From Treponema peruense (GTDB lineage Bacteria; Spirochaetota; Spirochaetia; Treponematales; Treponemataceae), in the NCBI RefSeq assembly GCF_016117655.1, contig NZ_CP064936.1:2046001-2110000 (forward strand): 64,000 nt of DNA. Direction: 5' to 3'. How positions within the stretch are numbered: the first letter of the stretch is position 1; every line of letters starts with the position of its first letter. A model generated the notes under the pieces. That model was not told the DNA's origin and did no database searches. It worked only from the letters and a program-made list of their open reading frames with translations. Positions 17,667 to 27,666 of the stretch are shown here, in pieces. A program made the translations under genes and the position numbers.

Positions 17667-19766
17667 ATGAGCTTTGATATTACAAAAGTACGTAATATCG
17701 GAATCAGCGCCCACATTGACTCTGGTAAAACAACACTGTCAGAACGTATCTTGTTCTACTGCAACAAGATTCATCAGATCCATGAAGTACATGGCAAAGA
17801 CGGCGTTGGCGCTGTTATGGATAACATGGAACTGGAGCGTGAGCGCGGAATCACAATTCAGTCTGCAGCTACACAGGTTCAGTGGAAGGACACAACGATT
17901 AACCTTATCGACACTCCGGGCCACGTTGACTTTACAGTCGAAGTAGAACGCTCGCTCCGTGTTCTTGACGGTGCTATCCTTGTTCTCTGTGCAGTTGCCG
18001 GTGTTCAGTCACAGTCAATCACTGTAGACCGCCAGTTAAAGCGCTATCATGTTCCCCGCATCGCATTCGTTAACAAGTGCGACCGCCAGGGTGCAAATCC
18101 ACTCCGTGTCTGCAAACAGCTCCGCGAAAAGCTCGGTCTTAACTCCTACATGGTAGAGCTTCCTATCGGTCTCGAAGACAAGCTCCAGGGTGTTGTAGAC
18201 CTTATCGCCATGAAAGCATACTACTTCGAAGGAAACGACGGTGTAGACGTACGCGTCGCAGAAATTCCTGCAGAACTTGTTGATGAAGCAAAGGCAAAGC
18301 GCGAGGAACTCCTTGACGCAGCATCTATGTTCGATGACTCCCTCATGGAAGACATCATGGAAAACGGATACGACAACGTAGACCAGGACAAAATTATTGC
18401 AGCTATCCGCAAGGGAACACTTGCAGAGCAGTTTGTAGCCGTATACTGCGGTTCTGCCCACATGAACAAGGGTATCCAGCCGCTTCTTGACGGTGTTATC
18501 CGCTATCTGCCGAACCCGACTGAAGTACATAACTACGGTCTTGACCTTGACAACAACGAAACTCAGGTAGAGCTTTTCAATGTTGCAGACAAGCCCTGTG
18601 TTGCACTCGCATTCAAACTTGACGACGGACAGTACGGACAGCTTACTTATGTCCGCATCTACCAGGGAAAGATTGTAAAGGGTGACGAACTCTTCAATAC
18701 TAGAGCACAGAAAAAGTTCAAGGTTGGTCGCATTGTCCGCATGAACTCTGCTGCAATGGAAGATATTAACGAAGGACAGCCTGGTGACATTATCGCCCTG
18801 TTCGGTGTTGATTGTGCATCAGGAGACACTTTCTGCGGCGGCGGACTCAACTATGCAATGACTTCAATGTTCGTTCCTGAACCTGTTATTTCAGAAGCCA
18901 TTACACCTGTTAACAAGTCAGATGCAGCCAACATGTCAAAGGCTCTCAACAGATTTACAAAGGAAGACCCGACATTCCAGACTTACGTTGATCCTGAATC
19001 AAACCAGACAATCATCAAGGGAATGGGTGAGCTTCACCTTGCAGTTTATGTAGAACGCATGAAGCGTGAATACAAGTGCGAAGTTGTAGTTTCACAGCCA
19101 GAAGTAGCATACCGCGAATCAATCACACAGCGCGCAGACTTCAACTACACACACAAGAAGCAGACTGGTGGTTCCGGACAGTACGGCCGCGTAGCCGGAT
19201 TCATGGAGCCTATTTCTGACAAGGACTACGAGTTCGTAGACGCAATCAAGGGAGGAGCAATTCCTAACGAATACATTCCTTCCTGCGACAAGGGATTCAA
19301 AAAAGCTCTCGAAAAGGGTTCACTTATCGGTGCACCTGTTGTCGGCGTAAGATGTACAATCAATGATGGACAGTACCACCCTGTTGACTCTTCAGATATC
19401 GCTTTCCAGACTGCTGCTATCGGAGCATTCCGTGAAGGATACTCAAAGGCAAAACCTGTTATTCTTGAGCCTATCATGAAGGTTCAGCTTGCAGGACCTG
19501 CTGAATTCCAGGGAAATATGTTTGGTCTTATAAACCAGCGCCGCGGTGTTATCATTGACTCTTCTGATGAAGCCGGAAACTCAACTGTCAACGCAGAAGT
19601 TCCTCTTTCAGAAATGTTCGGATTCTCAACAATTCTCCGCTCTTCTACACAGGGAAAGGCAGAATTCACAATGGAATTCGAAAAGTACGGAAAGGTTCCT
19701 AACGCTGTTGCAGACGAGCTTATCAAGGCTTATGCAGAAAAGCGCAAGGCCGGATTGGCAAAATAA
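17667..19766 (+). CDS. fusA: Elongation factor G, mitochondrial/spd type
   Basis: GTPase that drives ribosomal translocation. G1 is AHIDSGKTT (about 15-23), switch [16 protein letters not shown]3 DTPGH and G4 NKCD. In place of the common bacterial AHIDAGKTT it has AHIDSGKTT and [14 protein letters not shown]. These, with the switch I and GDICALFGID-like region (here [10 protein letters not shown]), resemble mitochondrial EF-G1 and the spdEFG group of spirochaetes, planctomycetes and delta-proteobacteria. At 699 aa it is full length, with a GAGAGG ribosome-binding site. A second EF-G may exist elsewhere in the genome. Confidence 0.95.
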   Translation: MSFDITKVRNIGISAHIDSGKTTLSERILFYCNKIHQIHEVHGKDGVGAVMDNMELERERGITIQSAATQVQWKDTTINLIDTPGHVDFTVEVERSLRVLDGAILVLCAVAGVQSQSITVDRQLKRYHVPRIAFVNKCDRQGANPLRVCKQLREKLGLNSYMVELPIGLEDKLQGVVDLIAMKAYYFEGNDGVDVRVAEIPAELVDEAKAKREELLDAASMFDDSLMEDIMENGYDNVDQDKIIAAIRKGTLAEQFVAVYCGSAHMNKGIQPLLDGVIRYLPNPTEVHNYGLDLDNNETQVELFNVADKPCVALAFKLDDGQYGQLTYVRIYQGKIVKGDELFNTRAQKKFKVGRIVRMNSAAMEDINEGQPGDIIALFGVDCASGDTFCGGGLNYAMTSMFVPEPVISEAITPVNKSDAANMSKALNRFTKEDPTFQTYVDPESNQTIIKGMGELHLAVYVERMKREYKCEVVVSQPEVAYRESITQRADFNYTHKKQTGGSGQYGRVAGFMEPISDKDYEFVDAIKGGAIPNEYIPSCDKGFKKALEKGSLIGAPVVGVRCTINDGQYHPVDSSDIAFQTAAIGAFREGYSKAKPVILEPIMKVQLAGPAEFQGNMFGLINQRRGVIIDSSDEAGNSTVNAEVPLSEMFGFSTILRSSTQGKAEFTMEFEKYGKVPNAVADELIKAYAEKRKAGLAK

Positions 19767-19837
19767 GTGAATGTGTGCTGCACTGACCAATAATCAGTGC
19801 GGTACATGATTAGTCAGAATCCTAAGAGGGAATTATT

Positions 19838-20518
19838 ATGGCAAAACAGGAACTTTTTGAGCGCAGTCCTATCCGCGCATTTGATGAAGCTACAAACGGT
19901 GGACTCAAGGCTGGAGAACTCGGACTTGTTACTGCAAAGAAGGGTCTCGGAAAGACATCCGTTCTGGTTCAGTTTGGAATGGACACTCTTCTGAATGGAA
20001 AACAGCTTGTTCACGTTTCATTTGACCAGCACAGCGAAAATGTCATTTCCTGGTACGACGGAATCTACAACGAGATTTCAAAGAAAAAGACTATCGCAAA
20101 TGCAGCAGATGTAAAGGATCAGATTGTACGCAACCGCACAATCCTTAACTTTAATCAGGATAACTTTAATCTTGAAAAGGTTGTCAACACACTTAACGCA
20201 CTTAAAGCCGGCGGAATCGCTGTTGCAGGTGTAGTTATTGACGGTGTAGACTTCTCTAAAGTTAAGGAAGCAGACATTCAGGCTGTTGCAAGCTATGCAA
20301 AAGCTACAAAGACAAGAGTCTGGATCAGTGCAACTGCAGAAGGAGACAAACTTGAGGATTCAGCTCCCAAGGCTCTTCTCGAATACTTCACTGCAGTAAT
20401 TCATCTTGTTTCCAAGAGTTCTGTAACACAGGTAAGCATCCTTAAGATGGGCAAAAAGACGGACCTTGAGTCCACGCTTAAGCTTGATTCAAAGACGCTT
20501 CTTATTACAAACATCTAA
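19838..20518 (+). CDS. RecA/KaiC-like P-loop ATPase, unknown role
   Basis: A small single-domain ATPase. Walker A is AKKGLGKT at 33-40, a Walker B-like strand VVIDGVD lies near 134-140, and the fold order (PIRAFDEATNGGLKAGELGLV opening, HVSFDQH strand) recalls RecA/DnaB/KaiC cores. It lacks the second catalytic Glu region I would expect in a full KaiC. It sits between fusA and gpmI, 71 bp after fusA, and ends at a rho-independent terminator. A GCACTGA...TCAGTGC hairpin lies between it and fusA. I infer a regulatory or replication-linked role only weakly. Confidence 0.7.
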   Translation: MAKQELFERSPIRAFDEATNGGLKAGELGLVTAKKGLGKTSVLVQFGMDTLLNGKQLVHVSFDQHSENVISWYDGIYNEISKKKTIANAADVKDQIVRNRTILNFNQDNFNLEKVVNTLNALKAGGIAVAGVVIDGVDFSKVKEADIQAVASYAKATKTRVWISATAEGDKLEDSAPKALLEYFTAVIHLVSKSSVTQVSILKMGKKTDLESTLKLDSKTLLITNI

Positions 20519-20528
20519 ATCAAGAAAA

Positions 20529-20554
20529 GCGGCCTTCACTGAGGGCCGTTTTTT
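20529..20554 (+). terminator. Terminator after the P-loop ATPase gene
   Basis: CGGCC and GGCCG arms around a 9-nt loop, followed by seven T. Confidence 0.85.
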
Positions 20555-20593
20555 TATTAAAACAGGTCAATATATTTTTATACAGGAGTTAAT

Positions 20594-22276
20594 ATGTCTG
20601 AAACAGTAAAACCCGACACAATGCACGCATTACAGAAGAACCCCAACTGGAAAGGCCGCCGCGGTCCTGTAGTTCTTGTTATCATGGACGGTGTAGGATA
20701 CGGTAAATATGAAGAAGGAGATGCAGTAAAGGCATCTAGAATGAAATATCTGGACTGGCTCACAGCCAATGCACCACACACACGGCTTAAGGCACACGGA
20801 ACAGCAGTAGGACTTCCTTCAGATGCAGACATGGGAAACAGCGAAGTAGGTCACAACGCAATGGGCTGCGGACGTGTTTTTGCCCAGGGTGCAAAGCTTG
20901 TTTCAAACGCAATCACTTCAGGTTCAATGTTCAAGGCAGATACCTGGAAAAAGCTTGTATCCAATGTAAATACAAAGAACACTACCCTTCACTTTATTGG
21001 TCTTGTTTCTGACGGTAACGTTCACTCACACATAGACCACCTCAAGGCAATGATTACAGAAGCAAACAAAGAAGGAGTAAAGTCTGTTCGCGTACATGCA
21101 CTTCTTGACGGACGCGACGTTGACCCGACTTCTGCACTTACATACATCACACCGCTCGAAGAATTTCTTGCTTCTTTCAAAGACTGCGACTACAGAATTG
21201 CTTCAGGCGGAGGAAGAATGTACCTTACCATGGACAGATACAATGCTGACTGGAGCATGGTAGAAAGAGGATGGAAGGCACATGTTCTTGGCGAAGGAAG
21301 GGCGTTTGCATCTGCAACAGAAGCCATCGAAACATACCGCAAGGAAGTTCCCGGCATTCTTGATCAGGACATGCACGAATTCATTATTTCAAAAGACGGA
21401 AAGCCAGTCGGAACAATCAACGACGGTGACAGTGTAATTTACTTTAACTTCCGCGGAGACAGAGCTCTTGAAATGACAGCAGCTTTCGAAACTCCCGCAG
21501 ATGCAGAATTCAGCCACTTTGACAGAAAGAGAGTTCCGGCAGTTGAATATGCAGGAATGATGGAATACGACGGAGACCTTCATATTCCGGCACAGTATCT
21601 TGTTTCACCGCCGTCAATTGACAGAACAATGGGTGAATACCTTACAAAGTCAGGTGTTTCTCTCATGGCAATTTCCGAGACACAGAAGTACGGTCACGTA
21701 ACTTACTTCTTTAACGGAAACAAACTCGGCAAGTTCGACGAAAAGCTCGAAGACTACATCGAAATCAAGTCTGACGTAGTACCTTTTGAGCAGCGTCCGT
21801 GGATGAAATGTGCAGAAATCACAGACAAGGTAGTTGAAGCCATAAAGAGCGGAAAATACGACCACATAAGACTCAACTTCCCCAACGGAGACATGGTAGG
21901 ACACACTGGTGTTTTCAATGCCGTTGTCTGTTCAATGGAAGGAATGGATCTTCAGCTTGGAAGAATCCGTGATGCAATCAAGGAAGCCGGCGGAATTATG
22001 TGTGTAACTGCAGACCACGGTAACAGTGACGATATGTTCGAGCACGCAAAAGACGGAAGCGTAAAGAAAAACGCAGACGGTGAACCAAAGGCAAAAACAA
22101 GCCACAGCCTTAACCCTGTTCCCGGAATCATTTATGATCCTGAATACAAGGGCGAATATGACAATACAAAACTTAACGAAGGTCTTGGAATCTCTTCATG
22201 GCCGGCAACAATTATGGAACTCATGGGCTTCGTACCGCCGACAGACTATGACAAGAGCATGATTAACCTTAAGTAA
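20594..22276 (+). CDS. gpmI: 2,3-bisphosphoglycerate-independent phosphoglycerate mutase
   Basis: Interconverts 3- and 2-phosphoglycerate in glycolysis, using two Mn ions and a phosphoserine. It has the MDGVGYG opening, the nucleophile Ser in DADMGNSEVGHN (S83), LDGRDVDPTSAL, RGDRALEM and CVTADHGNSDDM. At 560 aa it is slightly longer than the E. coli enzyme (about 514). A GGAG ribosome-binding site precedes ATG 20594. Confidence 0.95.
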   Translation: MSETVKPDTMHALQKNPNWKGRRGPVVLVIMDGVGYGKYEEGDAVKASRMKYLDWLTANAPHTRLKAHGTAVGLPSDADMGNSEVGHNAMGCGRVFAQGAKLVSNAITSGSMFKADTWKKLVSNVNTKNTTLHFIGLVSDGNVHSHIDHLKAMITEANKEGVKSVRVHALLDGRDVDPTSALTYITPLEEFLASFKDCDYRIASGGGRMYLTMDRYNADWSMVERGWKAHVLGEGRAFASATEAIETYRKEVPGILDQDMHEFIISKDGKPVGTINDGDSVIYFNFRGDRALEMTAAFETPADAEFSHFDRKRVPAVEYAGMMEYDGDLHIPAQYLVSPPSIDRTMGEYLTKSGVSLMAISETQKYGHVTYFFNGNKLGKFDEKLEDYIEIKSDVVPFEQRPWMKCAEITDKVVEAIKSGKYDHIRLNFPNGDMVGHTGVFNAVVCSMEGMDLQLGRIRDAIKEAGGIMCVTADHGNSDDMFEHAKDGSVKKNADGEPKAKTSHSLNPVPGIIYDPEYKGEYDNTKLNEGLGISSWPATIMELMGFVPPTDYDKSMINLK

Positions 22277-22294
22277 TATAATCCATGAACAAAA

Positions 22295-22332
22295 GGGGCT
22301 GTCCAAACTTTTTGAACAGCCCCTTTTTTTTT
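22295..22332. terminator. Bidirectional terminator between gpmI and the GGDEF/EAL gene
   Basis: GGGGCTGT...ACAGCCCC stem with inner CAA/TTG pairs, flanked by AAAA on the left and nine T on the right, so it can work for both convergent genes. The core GGGGCTGTC matches the IS ends. Confidence 0.85.
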
Positions 22333-22640
22333 AATATTCTTTCTTGAAATCTTCGTGGAATTTGTATTTGCTTCTGCCGTTTTTCTTACACCAGTAAAGG
22401 GCATCATCTGCACGGCTGAACATTTCGTTGAATGAAAATTCTTTTGCATTGACAAAGGCAACTCCGGCACTGCAGTGAAGATTCATCTCTTCAAGGGATT
22501 TATACAGTTTTACCATAACGCTTTCTATCTTTTCCCTCTTCTGCGCACCTTTAATAAACACCTGGAATTCATCACCGCCGTAGCGTCCTACAAGTCCGGT
22601 TTCATTAAACGTGTCAAAAAGAATATGTGCCGTTTTTTTT
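22331..22640 (-). pseudogene. Detached C-terminal half of the final GGDEF domain
   Basis: This stretch reads in another frame from the upstream gene. It starts after an A8 tract (22640-22633, minus strand) and gives TAHILFDTFNETGLVGRYGGDEF and the rest of a GGDEF domain to the stop at 22331. With one A fewer it joins the upstream reading frame perfectly after DEILKK. It has no start codon or ribosome-binding site of its own. Confidence 0.85.
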
Positions 22641-25600
22641 AAGAATTTCATCTCCCTTAAGGTGTCCAAATTTATCGTTTATGCTCTTAAAGTAGTCTAT
22701 ATCAAACAGAATGTAAACGCCTTCTCCTGAACGTCCGGCAAAATCCAGATAACCGTCAATGTGCTTTTCAAAAGATTTTCTGTTCAAAAGATGCGTCAGG
22801 GAATCTTTTTCTGCAACTTCCTTAAGAACAATTTCATTTTTTATGCGCTCATCTACATCCTTAAGGCAAAGAAGGGCATATACACTTCCAGAAAAATTAT
22901 CCTTAAAGGTATGAATAACCAGTTTTACCCAGCGTTCGTTTCCCTCTATTATGCTTTTGTAGATAACGAAGCGTGTCTTTTTGTCGGTTTCACTTTCAAT
23001 AAACTTGCGCAGACCTTCACCGGAATATTCTTTTTCTACTCCAATATAAGAATCTTCGCCTGCACATTCATTTCTTTTGTCAGAAAGATACTGAAGAAGA
23101 TTGTCTACCTTTCCTTCAAATTCATTTTCCAATTTTTGCCAGAGACCACCAAGTTCCTGAATCCATCCGCATTCCATGTCAAGCTCGGCATAGGCAATTG
23201 AGTCCGAAAGACTTGCCATGTAAAAGTCCTTGATGCGCATATTTTCAAGATTTACAAGCCTTTCGTTATCTTCCTGAACAAGCTGCACAAACAAAGAACT
23301 CTTTTCATCTTCAGAAAGTCCAAGATGCCTGGCAGAAAGTTTGAACCAGCCGTAATCACCATGCTTGGTTTTGAGCATAAGTTCCATATCGTCAAAATTA
23401 TCTTTTTTGTCTACGCCGATAAAAATTTTTCTGAAGTCACTGGCAAAATGGGGATGAACAATCTTTTTATTAATCCAGGACTCAGGAAAGTTTCCTTCGT
23501 GGATTTCTTCACCTGCAAGAAGGCTTCTCTGTGAATGAAAGTAAATCATTCCGCGGTTTTCATCGTAGTCAAAAGATTCGGCCATTACAGCCTTTTCTAT
23601 AAATTCCGGCCGAACAAGATTGTTTATCATACCGTGGTAGCCTTGAAGACAAACCATTCCGTCGCTGTCTTCTATTCTGGCTCCTGTTCCGCGTACAAGA
23701 ACATCTCCGAGTTCAGGGTGAATCCATGTGTACTGGAACTGAACAATACTTCCGTCATGGGCCATCCTGTCCAGCGACTCCAGAACATATGTGTAGTAAC
23801 CGGAATTTATGCGCGAATACCAAAACTGATAATATTCTTCGGGAGAAAGATTTTTGTCTGACGCTCCCATAACATGGCGCATTGTTTCGTCGGCATACAT
23901 TTCGTAAACCCCGGCTTTTTTGTCAATGCGCATTATCCAAAGTCCCACTTCTGTAGCCTTAAGAACTTCAAGCGGTTTGAAATTCAAAAAACGGTCAAAA
24001 TTCTTTTTCTGGATGCCGCTGATTTTCTTCCGTAATTCCTTGTATTCAGAATTGTCACCGTTAAAAAAGAGTTTTTCGAAGTCTTTCTTTTCGCAGGGTT
24101 TTGAAAAGAGATATCCCTGGAATAAAAACGGGTTCAGTTCTTCGAGTACCTGAAGTTCCTTGTCATCTTCGACACCTTCGCAACATACACGAATCTGTGT
24201 TGAGTCTGCAAGGTCCATCATGTTTTTCAGAAGCAGGTAATTATATGTATTCGTATAAACTTTTGAAACAAAACTTTTGTCTATTTTAATTTCATCAACT
24301 GCAAGATTTTTCAAATAAGCAAGTGAAGAATAGCCTGTTCCAAAATCATCTACAGAAATTTCTATTCCCTCTTCTTTCCAGGCAGAAACAATTTCGTTAA
24401 AGTGTTCATAATCCTGAAGCTGCATTGATTCTGTAATTTCTATTGTAAGCGCACTTCCGGGAAGACCTGATGCATAAAGTTTATCAAGCACATCCCGTGT
24501 AATATGCGAATTTTTAAGCTGAACATAGGAAACGTTTACACTTATATGGAATTTGGGGCTGTTTTTCCTCCATACTGCGCACTGTTTAAGGGCAGTTTCC
24601 AGTACCCAAAGCCCGACAGGATAAATAAGACCGGAATTTTCCAGCATCGGAATAAAGCGGTCAGGCATCTGTCTTCCGACAGAGGGGGAATTGTATCTCA
24701 AAAGGGCTTCTGCACCGAACAAATCATAGACAGAAGATTTAATCTGCGGTTGGTAACAAAGGGAAAATCCCCTGAAGCCGTTTTTTACACTCTGGTTCAA
24801 TTCATCAAGAAGAAGAGTGTCGGCGATTTTTTTCTTATAGTCTTCTTCAGAAAAGAACTGAAGCATTGCCTTTGAAACTTTTTTTGACTTGGAAAGAGCT
24901 TCTTCTGCATACTGGTAGGCATTTTCTGCTTCGCCTTTTTTGTTTTTGAATTCCGCAGAACCGCCCGAAATTGTACAGGTCAGTGAAAGAATTTTCTGGG
25001 CTTCGTCAAAAAAATTTTGGGTTTCCTCTTTTGTCGCATTTACTAGCCTTACTGCCAAACAGTCGCCGTCCATGCGGTAAACCCCGTACTTTCCCTGTGA
25101 CAATTCATTAAGCGTTTCTGCAACATGCATAATTATTCTGTTACCGTAGTCCCAGCCGTACTTTATGTTTATCTTTCTTAAATCGTCAATTCCTACAAGA
25201 AGAAAATAACCCCTGATTCCGGAATTCTGTGCATTTTTCCCGTCTTCAAGAAGTTTGGTCTTGTTAAAAAGATTAGTCAGGGGATCCACCATCTGCTTGA
25301 GGACAACATCTGACACACGTCCAACCAGTACAAGAGGTTTTCCAGCTTCATCAAAACGGAGTTTTCCGCGGTTATTTACCCAGATTGGATTTTTATCTTT
25401 ATCAAGTATCCTGTAGTTGATGTTATAAGTGTTTTTTTTATTCCACCGGCGCGAAACAGTAGATTCCTTAAGGAATTTAATATCCGGGGGATAGACAATG
25501 GAAAACCATTCATCAAGGGAACAATACTCTTTGCCATCTTTCAGCAGATTGTATTTTTCCCTTATGGCATTACCCGAAAACCAGAGACGATTTTTTCTTA

Positions 25601-25706
25601 TCTCATAGACATACAGATAGTCATCGGTATTTTCACCGAAACAACGTATTGCATCAAGATACGCCTTTATCTGATATTCATAGTTAGAATCTTCTACTGT
25701 ATTCAT
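22614..25706 (-). CDS. PAS-GGDEF-EAL-PAS-GGDEF cyclic-di-GMP signalling protein, truncated by frameshift
   Basis: Soluble cyclic-di-GMP enzyme of about 1030 aa in the open frame. Order: PAS-like domain (25-115), degenerate GGDEF (about 135-290, MDGDC in place of GGDEF), EAL phosphodiesterase (about 315-560), further PAS-like sensors (about 600-950), then the start of a second GGDEF (DSLTHLLNRKSF...GHLKGDEILKK). The EAL domain keeps EALLR, DDFGTG, EIKIDKSF, CEGVE and QGY, so it should hydrolyse c-di-GMP. The frame is lost in an A8 tract before the active GGDEF signature. ATG 25706 is used; a TTG at 25712 is also in frame. It lies 26 bp after the ABC ATPase gene. Confidence 0.85.
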   Translation of the reverse strand: MNTVEDSNYEYQIKAYLDAIRCFGENTDDYLYVYEIRKNRLWFSGNAIREKYNLLKDGKEYCSLDEWFSIVYPPDIKFLKESTVSRRWNKKNTYNINYRILDKDKNPIWVNNRGKLRFDEAGKPLVLVGRVSDVVLKQMVDPLTNLFNKTKLLEDGKNAQNSGIRGYFLLVGIDDLRKINIKYGWDYGNRIIMHVAETLNELSQGKYGVYRMDGDCLAVRLVNATKEETQNFFDEAQKILSLTCTISGGSAEFKNKKGEAENAYQYAEEALSKSKKVSKAMLQFFSEEDYKKKIADTLLLDELNQSVKNGFRGFSLCYQPQIKSSVYDLFGAEALLRYNSPSVGRQMPDRFIPMLENSGLIYPVGLWVLETALKQCAVWRKNSPKFHISVNVSYVQLKNSHITRDVLDKLYASGLPGSALTIEITESMQLQDYEHFNEIVSAWKEEGIEISVDDFGTGYSSLAYLKNLAVDEIKIDKSFVSKVYTNTYNYLLLKNMMDLADSTQIRVCCEGVEDDKELQVLEELNPFLFQGYLFSKPCEKKDFEKLFFNGDNSEYKELRKKISGIQKKNFDRFLNFKPLEVLKATEVGLWIMRIDKKAGVYEMYADETMRHVMGASDKNLSPEEYYQFWYSRINSGYYTYVLESLDRMAHDGSIVQFQYTWIHPELGDVLVRGTGARIEDSDGMVCLQGYHGMINNLVRPEFIEKAVMAESFDYDENRGMIYFHSQRSLLAGEEIHEGNFPESWINKKIVHPHFASDFRKIFIGVDKKDNFDDMELMLKTKHGDYGWFKLSARHLGLSEDEKSSLFVQLVQEDNERLVNLENMRIKDFYMASLSDSIAYAELDMECGWIQELGGLWQKLENEFEGKVDNLLQYLSDKRNECAGEDSYIGVEKEYSGEGLRKFIESETDKKTRFVIYKSIIEGNERWVKLVIHTFKDNFSGSVYALLCLKDVDERIKNEIVLKEVAEKDSLTHLLNRKSFEKHIDGYLDFAGRSGEGVYILFDIDYFKSINDKFGHLKGDEILKKNGTYSF

Positions 25707-25732
25707 AGGCAATATTACATCCCCAATTTTAT

Positions 25733-26530
25733 TCAGCTGAGCATCATTCTGTCAGAAACCGCATCTTCGTTTCCGCTGGCTGTCTGAAATTTCTGAAGAA
25801 GGTCAGAAACCTGAAGATTCTGTTTTTCTTCTCCACTGGCTTCGTACACAATTTTTCCGTCAAGCATCATAATAAGGCGGTTGCCATAGTGGATTGCATT
25901 TTTCATATTGTGGGTGACCATAAAGGTAGTAAGATGGTCGCGCTTTACAAAATGCTCGGTAAGTTCCAGAACTTTGTGTGCTGTTTTCGGGTCAAGGGCA
26001 GCTGTATGTTCGTCAAGCAGAAGAAGCCTAGGTTTCTGCAAAGTCGCCATAAGCAGTGTAAGAGCCTGTCGCTGACCTCCCGAAAGAAGTCCTACTTTTG
26101 CAGACATTCTGTTTTCAAGCCCTAGTTCCAGAAGTGAAAGCTGTTTTTTGTATTCTTCACGCTCGGCAGGTGTTATCCCCCAGCCAAGACCACGCTTTTT
26201 TCCGCGGCGGTATGCAAGTGCAAGATTTTCCTGAATTTCCATGGAAGCGCAGGTTCCCATCATCGGGTCCTGAAAAACGCGTCCCAGGTATTTTGCACGT
26301 ACATATTCAGGCTGGGCAGTAATATCTTCACCGTCCAGAAGAATTGAACCTTCGTCACAAAAGTGAACGCCGGCAATAAGATTGAGCAGAGTTGACTTTC
26401 CCGCTCCGTTACCGCCGATAACAGTGACAAAATCGCCGTCATTCAGCGTAAGACTTATATCTCTGAGAGCCTTGCGCTCTGTTATTGTACCAGGATTAAA
26501 GGTTTTTGAAACATGTTCAACTTTAAGCAT
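25733..26530 (-). CDS. ABC importer ATP-binding protein (TrpXYZ-type)
   Basis: ATPase of the importer encoded by the next two upstream genes. Walker A GGNGAGKST (about 38-46), the signature LLSGGQRQALTL, Walker B LLLDEHTAALD and the H-loop VTHNM are all intact. It starts 8 bp inside the permease gene, so the two are co-translated. The family transports amino acids or similar small organic solutes (TrpXYZ in streptococci is the studied case); the substrate here is unknown. Confidence 0.9.
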   Translation of the reverse strand: MLKVEHVSKTFNPGTITERKALRDISLTLNDGDFVTVIGGNGAGKSTLLNLIAGVHFCDEGSILLDGEDITAQPEYVRAKYLGRVFQDPMMGTCASMEIQENLALAYRRGKKRGLGWGITPAEREEYKKQLSLLELGLENRMSAKVGLLSGGQRQALTLLMATLQKPRLLLLDEHTAALDPKTAHKVLELTEHFVKRDHLTTFMVTHNMKNAIHYGNRLIMMLDGKIVYEASGEEKQNLQVSDLLQKFQTASGNEDAVSDRMMLS

Positions 26531-27470
26531 TTTTAACTCCTGTATTTTTTTTATGGTGCGACATCTTTTGTTTTATTACAGGAACAGAAAGTGCTACGGC
26601 TACAACAACAGCAGACAAAAGCTTAAGGTCCTGTGTTTTCATTCCAAGCTGAAGAACAATCGCGATAATAAGTCTGTAAATTATTGAACCGAAAACAACA
26701 GAAAGCAGGCTCCACCAGAAGCCGAATCTGCGGCCGAATATTACTTCACCGATAATTATTGAAGCAAGGCCAATAACAATTGTTCCGATTCCCATGCTTA
26801 CGTCACCAAAGCGCTGCTGCTGCATAACAAGAGCGCCGCTCATGGCAACAAGACCGTTTGCTATCATAAGGGCCAGAATCTGCATTTTGTCTGTACTTAT
26901 TCCCTGTGCGCGGCTCATATTGGGGTTATCTCCCGTTGCGCGGATTGCACTGCCGACTTCTGTTCCGAAGAACCAGTACATAATGGCAATAAGTGCAGCA
27001 CTAAAAATAACTCCGGTAATCAGACTTGAAACTGATGTTGCCGTATCTTCAAAAATTTCTGACAGATTGAACAGATTGTTAAAGAAATTCATTATGGTAA
27101 CATGCGCTCTTGACAAAGGCTGGTTAGGGCCTCCCATAATGTGAAGGTTTATTGAATAAAGTGCCAGCATCATAAGAATTCCAGCAAGAATTCCGGGAAT
27201 TTTGAGTTTTGTGGTAAGAAGACCGGTAATGCATCCGGCAAGGGCTCCGGCTATTGTAGCTATAAGAACGGCAATAAGAGGGTTTATTCCGTTTACAATA
27301 AGAATTGCACAGGTACAGCCACCCAAAGCAAAGCTTCCGTCAACTGTCATGTCGGCAAAATCAAGAATTTTAAACGTAATGTAAACGCCTAAAGCCATAA
27401 TTCCCCAGAGAACACCCTGGGCAACGGCACCAACCATAGCACCGGAAAATGCAACAAAAAAATCTGACAT
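26523..27470 (-). CDS. ABC importer permease (TrpXYZ-type)
   Basis: Integral membrane subunit with about eight hydrophobic segments and the branched-chain/LivH-like motif GxxALGxYITFKILDFADMTVDG near the N-terminus. Later segments include SRAQGISTDKMQ and GLASIIIGEVIFG, the loop that contacts the ATPase. Length 315 aa is normal. It is separated from the binding-protein gene by a 196-bp gap with a terminator-like hairpin, which would lower its expression relative to that gene. Confidence 0.88.
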   Translation of the reverse strand: MSDFFVAFSGAMVGAVAQGVLWGIMALGVYITFKILDFADMTVDGSFALGGCTCAILIVNGINPLIAVLIATIAGALAGCITGLLTTKLKIPGILAGILMMLALYSINLHIMGGPNQPLSRAHVTIMNFFNNLFNLSEIFEDTATSVSSLITGVIFSAALIAIMYWFFGTEVGSAIRATGDNPNMSRAQGISTDKMQILALMIANGLVAMSGALVMQQQRFGDVSMGIGTIVIGLASIIIGEVIFGRRFGFWWSLLSVVFGSIIYRLIIAIVLQLGMKTQDLKLLSAVVVAVALSVPVIKQKMSHHKKNTGVKNA

Positions 27471-27541
27471 AATAGAAAGAATTATAGCAGAGAATTCGAT
27501 GGAATGGAATTGTGAACCGCCGTTTTATGACGAAATTCTTT

Positions 27542-27583
27542 AAAAAAAAGACCGGAGTCAGGCATAATACCTTGTTTCCGGTC
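27542..27583 (-). terminator. Terminator or attenuator between binding-protein and permease genes
   Basis: On the minus strand GACCGGA pairs with TCCGGTC and is followed by eight T. It lies inside the transporter operon, so partial read-through would give more binding protein than permease. A second hairpin (CCGGTA...TACCGG) lies just before it. Confidence 0.7.
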
Positions 27584-27666
27584 AAAAACAGCTGTCTGTA
27601 AAGAACGCCCGGTACAAGCACTTTCATACCGGACGGCGGCAAATGTTCCGTAAAAAAGCAGAAAAC

